The notes beneath the pieces were generated by a model. It was not told the origin of the DNA. It saw only the letters and a list, made by a program, of their open reading frames with translations, and did no database searches. Below, one piece after another: positions 33,988 to 42,644 of a stretch of 52,141 nt of DNA. Where the stretch lies: contig BBRT01000111.1 in the NCBI GenBank assembly GCA_001417715.1, forward strand, positions 1 to 52,141, given 5' to 3'. The first letter of the stretch is position 1; each line of letters starts with the position of its first letter. The DNA comes from Candidatus Symbiothrix dinenymphae (GTDB lineage Bacteria; Bacteroidota; Bacteroidia; Bacteroidales; Azobacteroidaceae). The translations under genes were made by a program, and so were the position numbers.

Positions 33988-34596
33988 CTATTTTATGATG
34001 TAAATTAAAGAAAGTCCTGCTTGCGTAGGTCCCAAATAGTTGTTGTGGTCGCTACCTATTTTGTCGCCACAGTCGCGACATCCATACTGACTGTAATTGC
34101 TGTAGGCATACCCTATCCCAATATTCGCTTCCAAATTCCAATGCGGGGCAAGGTAAAAATCATAGCCGTAAGACACCCCCAGACCAAACGTATCGCCCTC
34201 ATAACGAGTGCTAACACCCCGTCCGCAGATATTTGTGCGCGCATAAATGAGGTGAGCACCAAAGAAATGACCTTCATAAGGCTCGCCCACCCACTTGCGA
34301 AATTCGGGCTGAACCATCAAAAATCGAAATTTATCGTTGCCCCAAAGCCCCCAAGCATTGTATGTGACAGGCAGTTTCAACGTAGTGTGCTTCCAAAGCG
34401 GGTTGAGATGTTTCAGATTGTATTCCACCGCCACATCCACGCTTGAAGTGGCATCATATAGCAAATTGCTGCTCACCGCTATTGTAGGTGCCGTATTATG
34501 GAGTACAGGGCGGGCACGCTGAGCCACTGCTGAGCCAACAGCGAGTAGTAGCCAGACAACCAAAACCATTGATTTATATCCCTTTAAGTTTACCAT
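33988..34596 (-). CDS. DUF3575 outer-membrane-type protein, first gene of the fimbrial operon
   Basis: The ATG at 34596 is chosen because it starts the signal peptide (SMVLVVWLLLAVGSAVAQ) and lies downstream of the -7 box at 34621-34628; a longer frame to 34653 would precede the promoter. The 202-residue product matches DUF3575: SSNLLYDATSSVDVAVEYNL, TYNAWGLWGNDKFRF, MVQPEFRKWVGEPYEGHFFGAH, and alternating amphipathic strands ending LGPTQAGLSLIYIIK, as in small beta-barrel proteins. Such proteins precede DUF3868-OmpA genes in fimbrial loci. A pair of cysteines (YGCRDCGD) near the end may form a disulphide. Confidence 0.82.
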   Translation of the reverse strand: MVNLKGYKSMVLVVWLLLAVGSAVAQRARPVLHNTAPTIAVSSNLLYDATSSVDVAVEYNLKHLNPLWKHTTLKLPVTYNAWGLWGNDKFRFLMVQPEFRKWVGEPYEGHFFGAHLIYARTNICGRGVSTRYEGDTFGLGVSYGYDFYLAPHWNLEANIGIGYAYSNYSQYGCRDCGDKIGSDHNNYLGPTQAGLSLIYIIK

Positions 34597-34620
34597 AATG
34601 CAACTTAGCATAAACGGGTG

Positions 34621-34628
34621 CAAAGGTA
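34621..34628 (-). promoter_or_regulatory. -7 box TACCTTTG for the five-gene fimbrial operon
   Basis: The reverse complement of 34621-34628 is TACCTTTG, 25 bases before the start at 34596. The five genes downstream are separated by -4 to 29 bases, so this is probably their common promoter. Confidence 0.68.
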
Positions 34629-34750
34629 CAAAATAGTTTTGAGTTATACCCATATTGTATCTGAAAATTTATTTGTTGCCGGGATTCAATCCAATAATTG
34701 TTTTCTTTTCAATGCCCACTGCGCAGTTGTCTGCATGAGGTGGTTGATAT

Positions 34751-35845
34751 TCATATATTTAGTAGATAGTTTGTACTTCGTCCTGCAAGGTTTTGGGTTA
34801 AAATGTTGAGTTCTGCAAGTTCCTGTAAGTCGCGGGTGGCGGTTGCTTTGGTGGTTTTGGCGATTGAAATGTATTTTTTCGCTGTCATTCCGCCTTCAAA
34901 GCCGTCTTTACCCGCATCAAGCATTTTGTTGATTACTTTTGTCTGCCGCTCGTTGAGTTGCGGGTTAAATTTGTCGAAAAAATGTGTTTTTTTTACCGAA
35001 AACTCCAAAATATCTATTGCATTTTGCTGTGCCTCAATCAGTAATTCTGAAAAATAGAGTAGCCAGCTGTCGATTTCGAGTGTTGACTGTACTTTTTTGA
35101 GTTCATCGTAATACCGATTTTTGTCTTTTTCGATAATCTGCGAAATAGACATAATTATCTGTCGTCCAAGAGATTCTGACAAACATTTTTCTATCAGTGC
35201 TCTGCCAACACGTCCGTTACCGTCTTCAAACGGGTGAATACTCTCAAAATACAAGTGTGTAATTGCCGTTTTAGCAATAATTTTTTGTATGTTCTCTTTG
35301 GTTTTGAATGAGTTATACCACTGAACAAAATTTTTCATCTCTTGCGGAACCTGTTTTGAGGGCGGCGCTTCAAAATGCACTTTTTCCTTGCCCATTGCGC
35401 CCGAAATAATTTGCATCGGCTCTTCGCTGCTTCGATAAACACCTGCATTTATGTACTTTGAGTTTGAAAACAACATTCCGTGCCACTGCTTGATTAGTTT
35501 TTCGGACAGTTTTGTTTGAAAATTGTTGCGAACATCCAACATCAGCAGGGCAACATTTTCGGCTCGCCTGTCCTTAATGTTTTTTATGGTTGTTGTCAGC
35601 CCAAGTTTTTTCAGAAATGACGAGCGAACATCATCTCTCGACAGCATTTCGCCTTCTATTGCCGACGTTTTTATTGCCTCCGAAATCATAATGTCGAGGA
35701 TTTCGTTTTGCTGTTTTGCAGAATTAAAGGTCTTAAACACGCCAAATATTTCGCCCGAAAGTTCTGCGAATTTCAACGCATTATTGCTTATAATATCTTC
35801 ATTATAAACAAATTTTGCCCATTTTTCAAATTGCCAATTATACAT
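34751..35845 (-). CDS. Fic-family protein (class II, N-terminal inhibitory helix)
   Basis: The 364-residue protein contains the Fic active-site motif HPFEDGNGR (H204 on), which transfers AMP or another nucleotide phosphate to hydroxyl groups of target proteins. The inhibitory motif S/TxxxE(G/N) is present near the N terminus (T60-SAI-E64-G65), so the enzyme is class II and self-inhibited. The flap region is near GVYRSSEEPMQIISG. The C-terminal ~80 residues (NERQTKVINKMLDAGKDGF, SIAKTTKATATRDLQELAEL) form a winged helix that may bind DNA, as in other Fic-wHTH proteins. It is a single-gene unit with its own -7 box at 35876. Target unknown. Confidence 0.92.
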   Translation of the reverse strand: MYNWQFEKWAKFVYNEDIISNNALKFAELSGEIFGVFKTFNSAKQQNEILDIMISEAIKTSAIEGEMLSRDDVRSSFLKKLGLTTTIKNIKDRRAENVALLMLDVRNNFQTKLSEKLIKQWHGMLFSNSKYINAGVYRSSEEPMQIISGAMGKEKVHFEAPPSKQVPQEMKNFVQWYNSFKTKENIQKIIAKTAITHLYFESIHPFEDGNGRVGRALIEKCLSESLGRQIIMSISQIIEKDKNRYYDELKKVQSTLEIDSWLLYFSELLIEAQQNAIDILEFSVKKTHFFDKFNPQLNERQTKVINKMLDAGKDGFEGGMTAKKYISIAKTTKATATRDLQELAELNILTQNLAGRSTNYLLNI

Positions 35846-35875
35846 ATTTGAGCCGTTTAATTAAATTTATCGGTG

Positions 35876-35883
35876 CAAAGATA
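35876..35883 (-). promoter_or_regulatory. -7 box TATCTTTG for the Fic gene
   Basis: The reverse complement of 35876-35883 is TATCTTTG, 31 bases before the ATG at 35845. Confidence 0.6.
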
Positions 35884-36032
35884 CGACTTTTTTGAGCCGA
35901 ATACAACTATTTTTCGGCTCAAAGTGATTTATTTCAAAAATATTTTTTTGAAGATTTCGCTTTCTTTTCGATAAATATTCCAAAGTTTTGATTCAAAGTC
36001 GAATGCGATTTTGTGCTACAGTTCAGTTTTTC

Positions 36033-36917
36033 TTATTTTTTCGTCCGTTCATTTACCACTTCTTTCAGGATATTCGTCCCGTTAATTGCTGACGGAAAAC
36101 CTGCGTAAACAGTCATCAGCAGCATAATTTCTCTTATGTTCTCAACTGTCAAACCAATGTTCAGTCCTGCGCTGATATGAAATTTGAGTTGCGGTTGTGC
36201 ATTGCCCAAAGCCGTCAAAGCCGCAATGGTGGCTATTTGTCGGTGTTTTACATCCAGGTTGTCCCGTGAAAAAATGTCAGCGTAACCAAATTCAAGCATC
36301 AGTTTTACTAATTCAGGCGAAAACTCATCGTAAGCGTTCCTTAGTCTGTCCTCCTGCAAACTATCCAGCTTTGATAATTCCTGCTCGCCTAATTTCAGTC
36401 TGTCGGCTTGACTTGTGTCAGTTGCAGTTTTGCCGATGTTGTCGTTAATTCCGTGTTCTTGCCTTTCTTTCAGAACCTCTTTTAACGCGTTCATTCCGTT
36501 AATACAACTTGGGAAACCTGAGTAAACTGCCATTTGTAAAATCACTTCTTTGACTTCGCTAATACTGCTTCCTGTGTTCAACGCTCCGTTAATATGCACT
36601 TTCAGTTGTGGTTGGGCAGTTCCCATTGCGGTCAATGCAGCAACTACGGCAATTTCTTTGGATTTCAGGTCAAGTCCGTCCCGTGTGTAAATGTCGCCAA
36701 ACGAATATTCAATAATAAATTTCCCTAAGTCCGGGGAAATGTCTTTTAATCCGTTGATGACTTTTTCGCCGGCTTCACCGTCAATTTCTTTGAGTTTTTC
36801 CCAACCCTGTTTGTATCTGTCTGATTGTTCCATTTTCGTTTGTCCGTTAGTTTTCTGTCCGTAACAAAGTTGTCCGAAAAGAAAGAGTAAAATTACGTTT
36901 AGTGTCGTTACTTTCAT
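36033..36917 (-). CDS. Exported protein with two carboxymuconolactone decarboxylase-like domains
   Basis: The 294-residue protein starts with a signal peptide (TTLNVILLFLFGQLCYGQ), so it is exported, unusual for a family best known from cytoplasmic enzymes. Two homologous all-helical CMD/AhpD-like units follow: residues ~55-150 (LGKFIIEYSFGDIYTRDGLD, AALTAMGTAQPQLKVHI) and ~200-290 (LVKLMLEFGYADIFSRDNLD, AALTALGNAQPQLKFHI). Neither has the CxxC redox motif of AhpD; only one Cys (GFPSCINGMN) is present in the first unit. A peroxidase role is therefore unlikely and the activity is unknown. It has its own -7 box. Confidence 0.85.
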   Translation of the reverse strand: MKVTTLNVILLFLFGQLCYGQKTNGQTKMEQSDRYKQGWEKLKEIDGEAGEKVINGLKDISPDLGKFIIEYSFGDIYTRDGLDLKSKEIAVVAALTAMGTAQPQLKVHINGALNTGSSISEVKEVILQMAVYSGFPSCINGMNALKEVLKERQEHGINDNIGKTATDTSQADRLKLGEQELSKLDSLQEDRLRNAYDEFSPELVKLMLEFGYADIFSRDNLDVKHRQIATIAALTALGNAQPQLKFHISAGLNIGLTVENIREIMLLMTVYAGFPSAINGTNILKEVVNERTKK

Positions 36918-36981
36918 TATATTTATGTATATTTTTCAATTCAAGCATACTATCTCGTTTATTTTTTCTGAAATAACGCCG

Positions 36982-36989
36982 CAAAGTTA
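36982..36989 (-). promoter_or_regulatory. -7 box TAACTTTG for the exported CMD protein
   Basis: The reverse complement of 36982-36989 is TAACTTTG. The leader is ~60 bases to the ATG at 36917. Confidence 0.5.
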
Positions 36990-37051
36990 CAAATAATTAT
37001 TTTGAAAATGCGACTTTCAAAATAAAAAACTCATAACTCATAACTTTTTCG

Positions 37052-37059
37052 TATCTTTG
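37052..37059 (+). promoter_or_regulatory. -7 box TATCTTTG for the M16 peptidase
   Basis: TATCTTTG lies 27 bases before the ATG at 37087. Confidence 0.62.
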
Positions 37060-37086
37060 CCCCCAAACTAAAAAAATGATTTTCAA

Positions 37087-40011
37087 ATGAAAAAGACAAT
37101 GTTGTTATTCAGCGCGGCACTTTTGTTGGTGGCGTGCGGCGGGAAAGGCTACGAGACCGTGTCCAAGACGGACGGGGGAGGGTATGCCTACGAGGAAGTG
37201 ACGAACGACCCTTACAAGGCGCGCGTTTACACTTTGAAAAATGGGCTGAAGGTGTATCTTTCGAAAAACACGGATGAGCCTCGTATTCAGACGGTTATCG
37301 CTGTGCGGGCGGGGTCGAAAGATGAGCCGCGCGACAATACCGGTTTGGCGCACTACCTTGAACACATGATGTTTAAGGGCACGGACAGTTTTGGTACGTC
37401 CGATTGGACGAAGGAGAAACTGCTGTTGGACAGCATTTTCAACCTGTTTGAGGCGCACAAAAAGGCGGGTAATCCGCAGGCGCGGAAGGCAATCTACAAG
37501 CAGATTGATGCCGCTTCCTACGAGGCTTCCAAGTATGCGATTTCCAACGAATACGACAAATTGGCGGGTGCCATCGGGGCTTCGGGGACGAATGCTTTCA
37601 CGAGTTACGACCTCACGGCTTATGTTAATGAGATACCTGCCAACAAGTTAGAGCCGTTCATCAAGTTGGAATACGACCGCTTTCTCAATATGCAGCTGCG
37701 GCTGTTTCATACGGAATTGGAAACCGTTTACGAGGAATATAATCGCAGTCAGGACAATGGCTATTCGCTGATGTGGAACAAAGTTTTTGCCGGTCTGTTT
37801 GAAAAACACCCCTATCAAACGAGTGTTATTGGCTTGCCGGAACACCTGAAATCGCCTTCGATGTACAGCGTGATGGCTTTTCAGAAAAAATATTATGTGC
37901 CGGACAATATGGCGGTGCTGATGACCGGCGATTTGGATTTTGAAAAGACGATTAAAATTGTGGATACCTATTTTGGTCAGATGCAGGCGAGTGGCGAAGT
38001 GCTTCACAGTGAGCCGATTAAAGAAGAGCCTGTTACTGCGGCAAAGACTTTTGAGATTGCCACGCCCGACCAGGAGCGGGTGATTGTGGCTTACCGCTTT
38101 GGCGATGCTAAGTCGAAGGATGCCTTGTATTTAGACCTGATTGGCGATATTTTTAACAATGGAAAAGCGGGCTTGATTGACCTCGATTTGTTGCAAAAGC
38201 AAAAAGTGCTGGGGCTGAATGCCGGAGCCGAATCGCTGACCGATTACGGGATTTTCGTCTTTATGGGTACGCCGCGCGAAGGTCAGTCGCTGGAAGAAAT
38301 CAGCGGGCTGATTCAGGACGAAATTCAAAAACTGAAGGCAGGCGATTTTGACGAGGAACTATTGCAGGCGATTATCAACAACAAAAAATTGAGCGTGGTC
38401 AAAATCACCGACAGTCGTCAGGCGTGCTACAATTTTTTGGATGCGTTCATCACTCAGGTTTCGTGGAAAGACTATGTGTCGAAAATCGACGAAATGGCAA
38501 AAATAACCAAGGCGCAAGTAGTGGATTTCGCCAACACATTCTTCGCCGAAAACTATGTAACTGTCTATAAACGAACGGGTGAGAACAAGGAAAAAGTGGT
38601 GGTGGAAAAGCCAAGTATCACCGCCGTGCTGGTCAATCGCGACAACGAATCGTCCTTTGCCAAAGACCTGTTGGCAATCGAAACCGAACCCATCGAACCG
38701 GTATTTGTGGACTTCAAGGAAGCCATCAAAAAGGAGTCGGTCAAAGACGGCATCGATTTTTATTACACCAAAAACGTGTCCAATAAGGTGTATTCGCTCA
38801 ACCAGTTTGTGGAAATTTCCAACATCACCGACAAAAAATTGGCATTGGCGTTCCGCTATTTGCCCTATTTGGGTACGTCCAAATACACGCCCGAAGCGTT
38901 GAAAATGGAGATGTACAAATTGGCGATGTCGTTCAACACCCATTCTTCGGCGGGTCGCTCGTATGTCAACCTCTCCGGTCTGGACGAAACGATGCCGCGC
39001 TCGCTGGCGTTGATGGAAGAAATGATGCAGGACGCGGTTGTGAACAAGGAGGCTTATGATAATCTGGTCAACGACATCCTCAAAGAGCGTGCCAATGCCA
39101 AGCTGAACAAAGGGCAAATTTTGCGGGGAGGTTTGGTGAATTATGCTAAATTCGGTGCCAAATCGGCGTTTACGGACATCCTGACGGAGCAGGAATTACG
39201 CGCGATAGACCCGCAGGAATTGGTGGACATCGTCAAACGTTTTGCCTCCTACAAGCACGGATTTGCCTATTACGGTCCCGACACGCAGGGCAAAGTGCTT
39301 TCGCTGGTCAAGAAATTTAAAACGCCGGATGTGTTGCAGGACGTTCCCGCCCGCGTGGAATATCCCGAACTGCCTATGGACAAGCCGGTTGTCTATTTTG
39401 CCGACTACGATATGGTGCAGGCAGAGATTTTCTTCTTAGCCAAAGACAAACCGTTTGACCCGGCACTGATGCCCGCCGAAATGATGTTTAACACCTATTA
39501 CGGCGGCGGCATGAACTCCATCGTCTTTCAGGAAATCCGCGAAGCCCGCGCGTTGGCTTATTCGGCGTATGCCTACGTGTCCAACCCCGCCAGAAAAGGC
39601 TTTTCCAACTACGTGCAGGCGTATGTGGGCACGCAAGCCGACAAGATGGCGAACGCGATGGATGCCTTCCGCGAACTTTTGGTCAATATGCCAAGTTCGG
39701 AAAAAGCCTTTGAAATAAGCAAAGAAACGGCATTAAACAATATGCGCTCGGAACGATGGACGAAATCAAGCGTTTTCTGGAACTACCTGTGGTTAAAGGA
39801 TTTAGGCATCGACTACGACCACCGCAAACCGGTCTTCGAAGGCATCCAAGCGATGACCCTAAGCGACGTGCAAACCTATTTCGACCAACACGTGAAACCG
39901 GCGCAATATTCCGTCCTGCTCATCGGAAAGCGCGACAAGATTGATTTCAAATATCTGAATAAGATTGCGACTGTGAAGGAATTGTCGCTGGACGAACTGT
40001 TTGGGTATTGA
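37087..40011 (+). CDS. Lipoprotein M16-family zinc metallopeptidase
   Basis: The 974-residue protein has a lipoprotein signal (MLLFSAALLLVACGG, Cys17), so it should sit in the outer or inner membrane facing the periplasm. The inverted zinc motif HxxEH of M16 peptidases is visible (H89-YLE-H93), with the usual distal Glu region (ELETVYEEYNRSQDNG). The full four-domain length is present; the second half holds the inactive M16C-like half with the R/Y-containing GGGMNSIVFQEIREARALAYSAYA. Such enzymes degrade peptides of ~10-70 residues inside a closed chamber. It is monocistronic, followed by P1 and P2 palindromes. Confidence 0.94.
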   Translation: MKKTMLLFSAALLLVACGGKGYETVSKTDGGGYAYEEVTNDPYKARVYTLKNGLKVYLSKNTDEPRIQTVIAVRAGSKDEPRDNTGLAHYLEHMMFKGTDSFGTSDWTKEKLLLDSIFNLFEAHKKAGNPQARKAIYKQIDAASYEASKYAISNEYDKLAGAIGASGTNAFTSYDLTAYVNEIPANKLEPFIKLEYDRFLNMQLRLFHTELETVYEEYNRSQDNGYSLMWNKVFAGLFEKHPYQTSVIGLPEHLKSPSMYSVMAFQKKYYVPDNMAVLMTGDLDFEKTIKIVDTYFGQMQASGEVLHSEPIKEEPVTAAKTFEIATPDQERVIVAYRFGDAKSKDALYLDLIGDIFNNGKAGLIDLDLLQKQKVLGLNAGAESLTDYGIFVFMGTPREGQSLEEISGLIQDEIQKLKAGDFDEELLQAIINNKKLSVVKITDSRQACYNFLDAFITQVSWKDYVSKIDEMAKITKAQVVDFANTFFAENYVTVYKRTGENKEKVVVEKPSITAVLVNRDNESSFAKDLLAIETEPIEPVFVDFKEAIKKESVKDGIDFYYTKNVSNKVYSLNQFVEISNITDKKLALAFRYLPYLGTSKYTPEALKMEMYKLAMSFNTHSSAGRSYVNLSGLDETMPRSLALMEEMMQDAVVNKEAYDNLVNDILKERANAKLNKGQILRGGLVNYAKFGAKSAFTDILTEQELRAIDPQELVDIVKRFASYKHGFAYYGPDTQGKVLSLVKKFKTPDVLQDVPARVEYPELPMDKPVVYFADYDMVQAEIFFLAKDKPFDPALMPAEMMFNTYYGGGMNSIVFQEIREARALAYSAYAYVSNPARKGFSNYVQAYVGTQADKMANAMDAFRELLVNMPSSEKAFEISKETALNNMRSERWTKSSVFWNYLWLKDLGIDYDHRKPVFEGIQAMTLSDVQTYFDQHVKPAQYSVLLIGKRDKIDFKYLNKIATVKELSLDELFGY

Positions 40012-40025
40012 TGACTTTTTTGTCT

Positions 40026-40120
40026 GTACAGACGTGGCGCGCCACGTCTCTACAATTAGGTATGATGATGATTTCATTGATTTGTATGATTCAAAATAAT
40101 CATACAAATCACTGAAATCA
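40026..40120. repeat. P1 plus P2 palindrome pair
   Basis: P1 is at 40026-40053 (one mismatch from perfect) and P2 at 40069-40120 (arms 40069-40091 and 40098-40120, one mismatch). The order and spacing are the same as at 5813-5905. Confidence 0.88.
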
Positions 40121-40131
40121 TTTTTGCAAAT

Positions 40132-41034
40132 CTATTTGTATAATTTCGTCATTGCCTTACCCTGTTTTGCCATTTCATTGCGAAAATCCGGCGGCGAGAG
40201 CACCTCAATTTCTGCACCGTGCGACAAAAGTTCCTGCTTGAAGTCGTAGGTGGGGCTGAGGAAATAGCGAAAAATGGCGTAATCGTCAAAAGTGCCCTCC
40301 TCTTCCTGCGAATGGTGCAGGGGGAGGGCGCGAAAATACTTGCTCTTCGTGCCAAAAGCCTTGATGCGCACCGTGCAGGGCGGGATATTTTCGTCCACGA
40401 TGATGCCAAAACTTTGCGCAAAATAACTTTCGGGGTCAAAATCTTTGGGGATTTCAAACTGAGTGTCGGTCGTGCGCAGGTTTTGGATGCGGTCTAAGCC
40501 GTAAATGCGCAGAGCATCGTAATAGGCGTTGTAAGCCAGCACATACCAGCGTTGCTTGAAAATTTTAACACAATAGGGGTCGATTTCAAAGGTGTAAGCC
40601 TCGTCGCGCCAAAAACTCTGATGGGTGATTTCAATCGTCAAACCGTCGCGCATCGCCTCAATAATCGGCGTGAGAAACCGCTGTCCCGACGGGATTTCCT
40701 CAAACAGGATGCGCCGTTTCAACTTGTGGCTTTCGTTGATGAGGTTGTTCACGGCAAACGTGTTGAGCAGCCACGAGCGCACGCCGCCTTTCTCCATATC
40801 GTCCTGATTGGCAATGAAATAGACATAGTTGTTGCGCCGGTCGCAGTCGATATTGATGTCGAACAGCTCCTCAATCGCCTGCCGGTGGTTGTGAAACGTG
40901 CGCAGAGGCATCTCCTCGCCGCCGCTCATGTCGTTGCGCACCCACTTCCGGTTGATGTCTGCAAGCGTAATTTTCCCCGCGCGGTAGATAGTATCCACCA
41001 GCCAAACGTAGCGATTGTAGAGGTCTTTTGCCAT
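40132..41034 (-). CDS. WYL-domain transcriptional regulator
   Basis: The 300-residue protein has an N-terminal winged helix (YNRYVWLVDTIYRAGKITLADIN, LRTFHNHRQAIEEL) that should bind DNA. A WYL domain follows (~120-210; LTIEITHQSFW, FEIDPYCVKIFKQRWYVLAYN, LRIYGLDRIQNL), thought to sense nucleic-acid or nucleotide ligands. A C-terminal WCX-like part ends the protein. It lies 43 bases downstream of rtcB in the same direction but has its own -7 box, so rtcB is a plausible target. WYL regulators often control defence or DNA/RNA-damage genes; that role is inferred from context. Confidence 0.9.
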   Translation of the reverse strand: MAKDLYNRYVWLVDTIYRAGKITLADINRKWVRNDMSGGEEMPLRTFHNHRQAIEELFDINIDCDRRNNYVYFIANQDDMEKGGVRSWLLNTFAVNNLINESHKLKRRILFEEIPSGQRFLTPIIEAMRDGLTIEITHQSFWRDEAYTFEIDPYCVKIFKQRWYVLAYNAYYDALRIYGLDRIQNLRTTDTQFEIPKDFDPESYFAQSFGIIVDENIPPCTVRIKAFGTKSKYFRALPLHHSQEEEGTFDDYAIFRYFLSPTYDFKQELLSHGAEIEVLSPPDFRNEMAKQGKAMTKLYK

Positions 41035-41059
41035 AATTATATTGTTTTAATTTTTTTTG

Positions 41060-41067
41060 CAAAGATA
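41060..41067 (-). promoter_or_regulatory. -7 box TATCTTTG for the WYL regulator
   Basis: The reverse complement of 41060-41067 is TATCTTTG in the gap between rtcB and the regulator, 26 bases before the start at 41034. Confidence 0.6.
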
Positions 41068-41077
41068 CGCATAAAAA

Positions 41078-42250
41078 TCACCCTTTCACCACAGCCAGCG
41101 GGCTCAACTCCACTTTAATCTGCACTAAATCTGCCTGAAACGCCATCACTTGCTCGATGTCTTTGTAGGCAGACGCGGCTTCTTCGAGGTCGGATTTGCC
41201 TCGGATAGAGTGGATGATGCCTTGCTCGTCTAATTTGCGCATTTCGGCTTCCAAATCCAACTTGCGAATGGCGGCTGAGCGGCTCATCAGGCGACCTGCG
41301 CCGTGCGAGCAACTCATAAAACTGTCGGGGTTGCCCAAACCCTCCACGATGTAGGATTTTGTGCCTTGCGAGCCGGGTATGATGCCGATTTCGCCGAGTT
41401 GGGCGGAGGTTGCTCCCTTGCGATGCACAATTACTTTACGGTCGAAATGCTTTTCCCACGCGGCATAATTGTGTGCAATATTGATGATTGGTTCATATTC
41501 TACGCCCGACAGAACGGCTGAAACCACGTTTTGTATGCGCTCCATCATCAGTTTGCGGTTGGCAAGCGCAAACGCGGTGCAATACTGCATCTCCTTGTAA
41601 TAGGCGTGCGCCTCGTCGGTCACAAATGGCAGAAACGCCAAATCGGCTTTCGGGTCGATGGTCGAAAAATACATTGCGTTCAGTTTTTTTGCCACCTTAT
41701 TGTAATGTTCAGCCACCTGCAAGCCCAAATTGCGACTGCCGGAGTGAATCATCAGCCACAAATAACCGTCGTTGCAGCGTTGCAATTCAATGAAATGATT
41801 GCCGCCGCCGAGCGTGCCAATCTGCTTGAGAGCCGACCCATATTGCCGCTTCACAATCAGCAATTCGTCTATGTTAAAGTTCTGTGGCATAAGGCTTTCG
41901 TCCTGCCGTTCTTTATGGTGGTCAAAACCGAGCGGAACCACTCCGCGAATGCCGCGCATAATCGCAGTCAAATGTTCACGTTGCAGTGTTTCCACGCGGA
42001 TATTGGTTTTGAGGGCACACATACCACAGCCAATGTCCACCCCCACAGCATTGGGTATAATCACGTTGTCGGCTGCCAGCACCCCACCAATCGGCATCCC
42101 ATAGCCTTGATGCGTATCGGGCATCAAGCAGATATGGCTCACGGCAAACGGCAAATTAGCCAAATGGCGCGCCTGTTCCAAAGAGCCCTGCTCCGGCTCG
42201 TCCAACCACATTTTGATTGGGAGATTCTCTGTTGCTATTACTTTTTGCAT
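41078..42250 (-). CDS. rtcB: RNA-splicing ligase RtcB
   Basis: The 390-residue enzyme joins RNA 2',3'-cyclic phosphate or 3'-phosphate ends to 5'-OH ends with GTP and Mn2+, repairing cleaved tRNA or rRNA. Active-site residues are visible: D72 and C75 (GVDIGCGMCA), H152 (GTLGGGNHFIE), H169 (HSGSRN), H260 (INIAHNYA), H276 (VHRKGATSA) and the guanylated H316 (SCSHGAGRLMSR). The length fits the shorter bacterial RtcB group. Expression probably depends on the palindrome-linked promoter at 42273-42312, which it shares with two genes of the downstream accessory cluster. The WYL regulator follows. Confidence 0.95.
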   Translation of the reverse strand: MQKVIATENLPIKMWLDEPEQGSLEQARHLANLPFAVSHICLMPDTHQGYGMPIGGVLAADNVIIPNAVGVDIGCGMCALKTNIRVETLQREHLTAIMRGIRGVVPLGFDHHKERQDESLMPQNFNIDELLIVKRQYGSALKQIGTLGGGNHFIELQRCNDGYLWLMIHSGSRNLGLQVAEHYNKVAKKLNAMYFSTIDPKADLAFLPFVTDEAHAYYKEMQYCTAFALANRKLMMERIQNVVSAVLSGVEYEPIINIAHNYAAWEKHFDRKVIVHRKGATSAQLGEIGIIPGSQGTKSYIVEGLGNPDSFMSCSHGAGRLMSRSAAIRKLDLEAEMRKLDEQGIIHSIRGKSDLEEAASAYKDIEQVMAFQADLVQIKVELSPLAVVKG

Positions 42251-42272
42251 AATGTATAAATTAAATTTTCTG

Positions 42273-42312
42273 CAAAGGTACGATTAACTTGTGCAAAACT
42301 GCGGCATAAGTT
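42273..42312 (-). promoter_or_regulatory. Palindrome-linked promoter A (rtcB)
   Basis: On the minus strand an inverted repeat AACTTATGCcgcagttttGC...AAGTT (42286-42312) is followed at once by ATCG and the -7 box TACCTTTG (42280-42273), 23 bases before the rtcB start. About 40 bases match sites B (47445-47484) and C (49840-49878) almost exactly. The palindrome lies over the expected -33 region, so it is probably an operator. Confidence 0.72.
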
Positions 42313-42319
42313 GAAAAAA

Positions 42320-42384
42320 AATACTTTTGGATTATTTCACTGTAAATGTCTTTCAACACTTGCACAAATTTGTGTTTTGTGCTG
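42320..42384 (-). pseudogene. Relic of an abiEii-type toxin gene (both ends fused, middle deleted)
   Basis: Bases 42320-42336 (TACTTTTGGATTATT) match the 3' end of the abiEii gene at 49888-49905. Bases 42337-42380 (TCACTGTAAATGTCTTTC...) match its 5' part at 50531-50576. About 625 bases between are missing. The relic therefore keeps only the last few codons and an early segment, and cannot make a toxin. Confidence 0.7.
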
Positions 42385-42538
42385 CTATCAGTCGCTCAAC
42401 CCAGCGTTTTGTTGGCTCTTTGAGTTTGTTTCCCTCTATGCAATGCATCTCTTTCAGATTTGAGCAATGTCCAATCAGCAGGTTGACAAGCCCGTTATCC
42501 TCGCAATCTAACACTTGCAGGGCTGCATTTTTTCGCAA
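42381..42538 (-). pseudogene. Fragment of a leucine-rich-repeat protein gene
   Basis: The minus strand encodes ALQVLDCEDNGLVNLLIGHC and NLKEMHCIEGNKLKEP, which look like the LxxLxCxxNxL repeats of Bacteroidota LRR surface proteins. There is no signal peptide and only two repeats, and the frame runs into the abiEii relic. It is best read as a fragment. The rest of 42539-42644 shows no gene. Confidence 0.5.
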
Positions 42539-42644
42539 ATCTCATCTCTACTTGCTTTGAGGAAAAAATCACAGATAGCACCATAAGACCATTGTATGGT
42601 TACAGCGTTAAATGTGATTTTGGTGCATACATACTTGTTCCATG

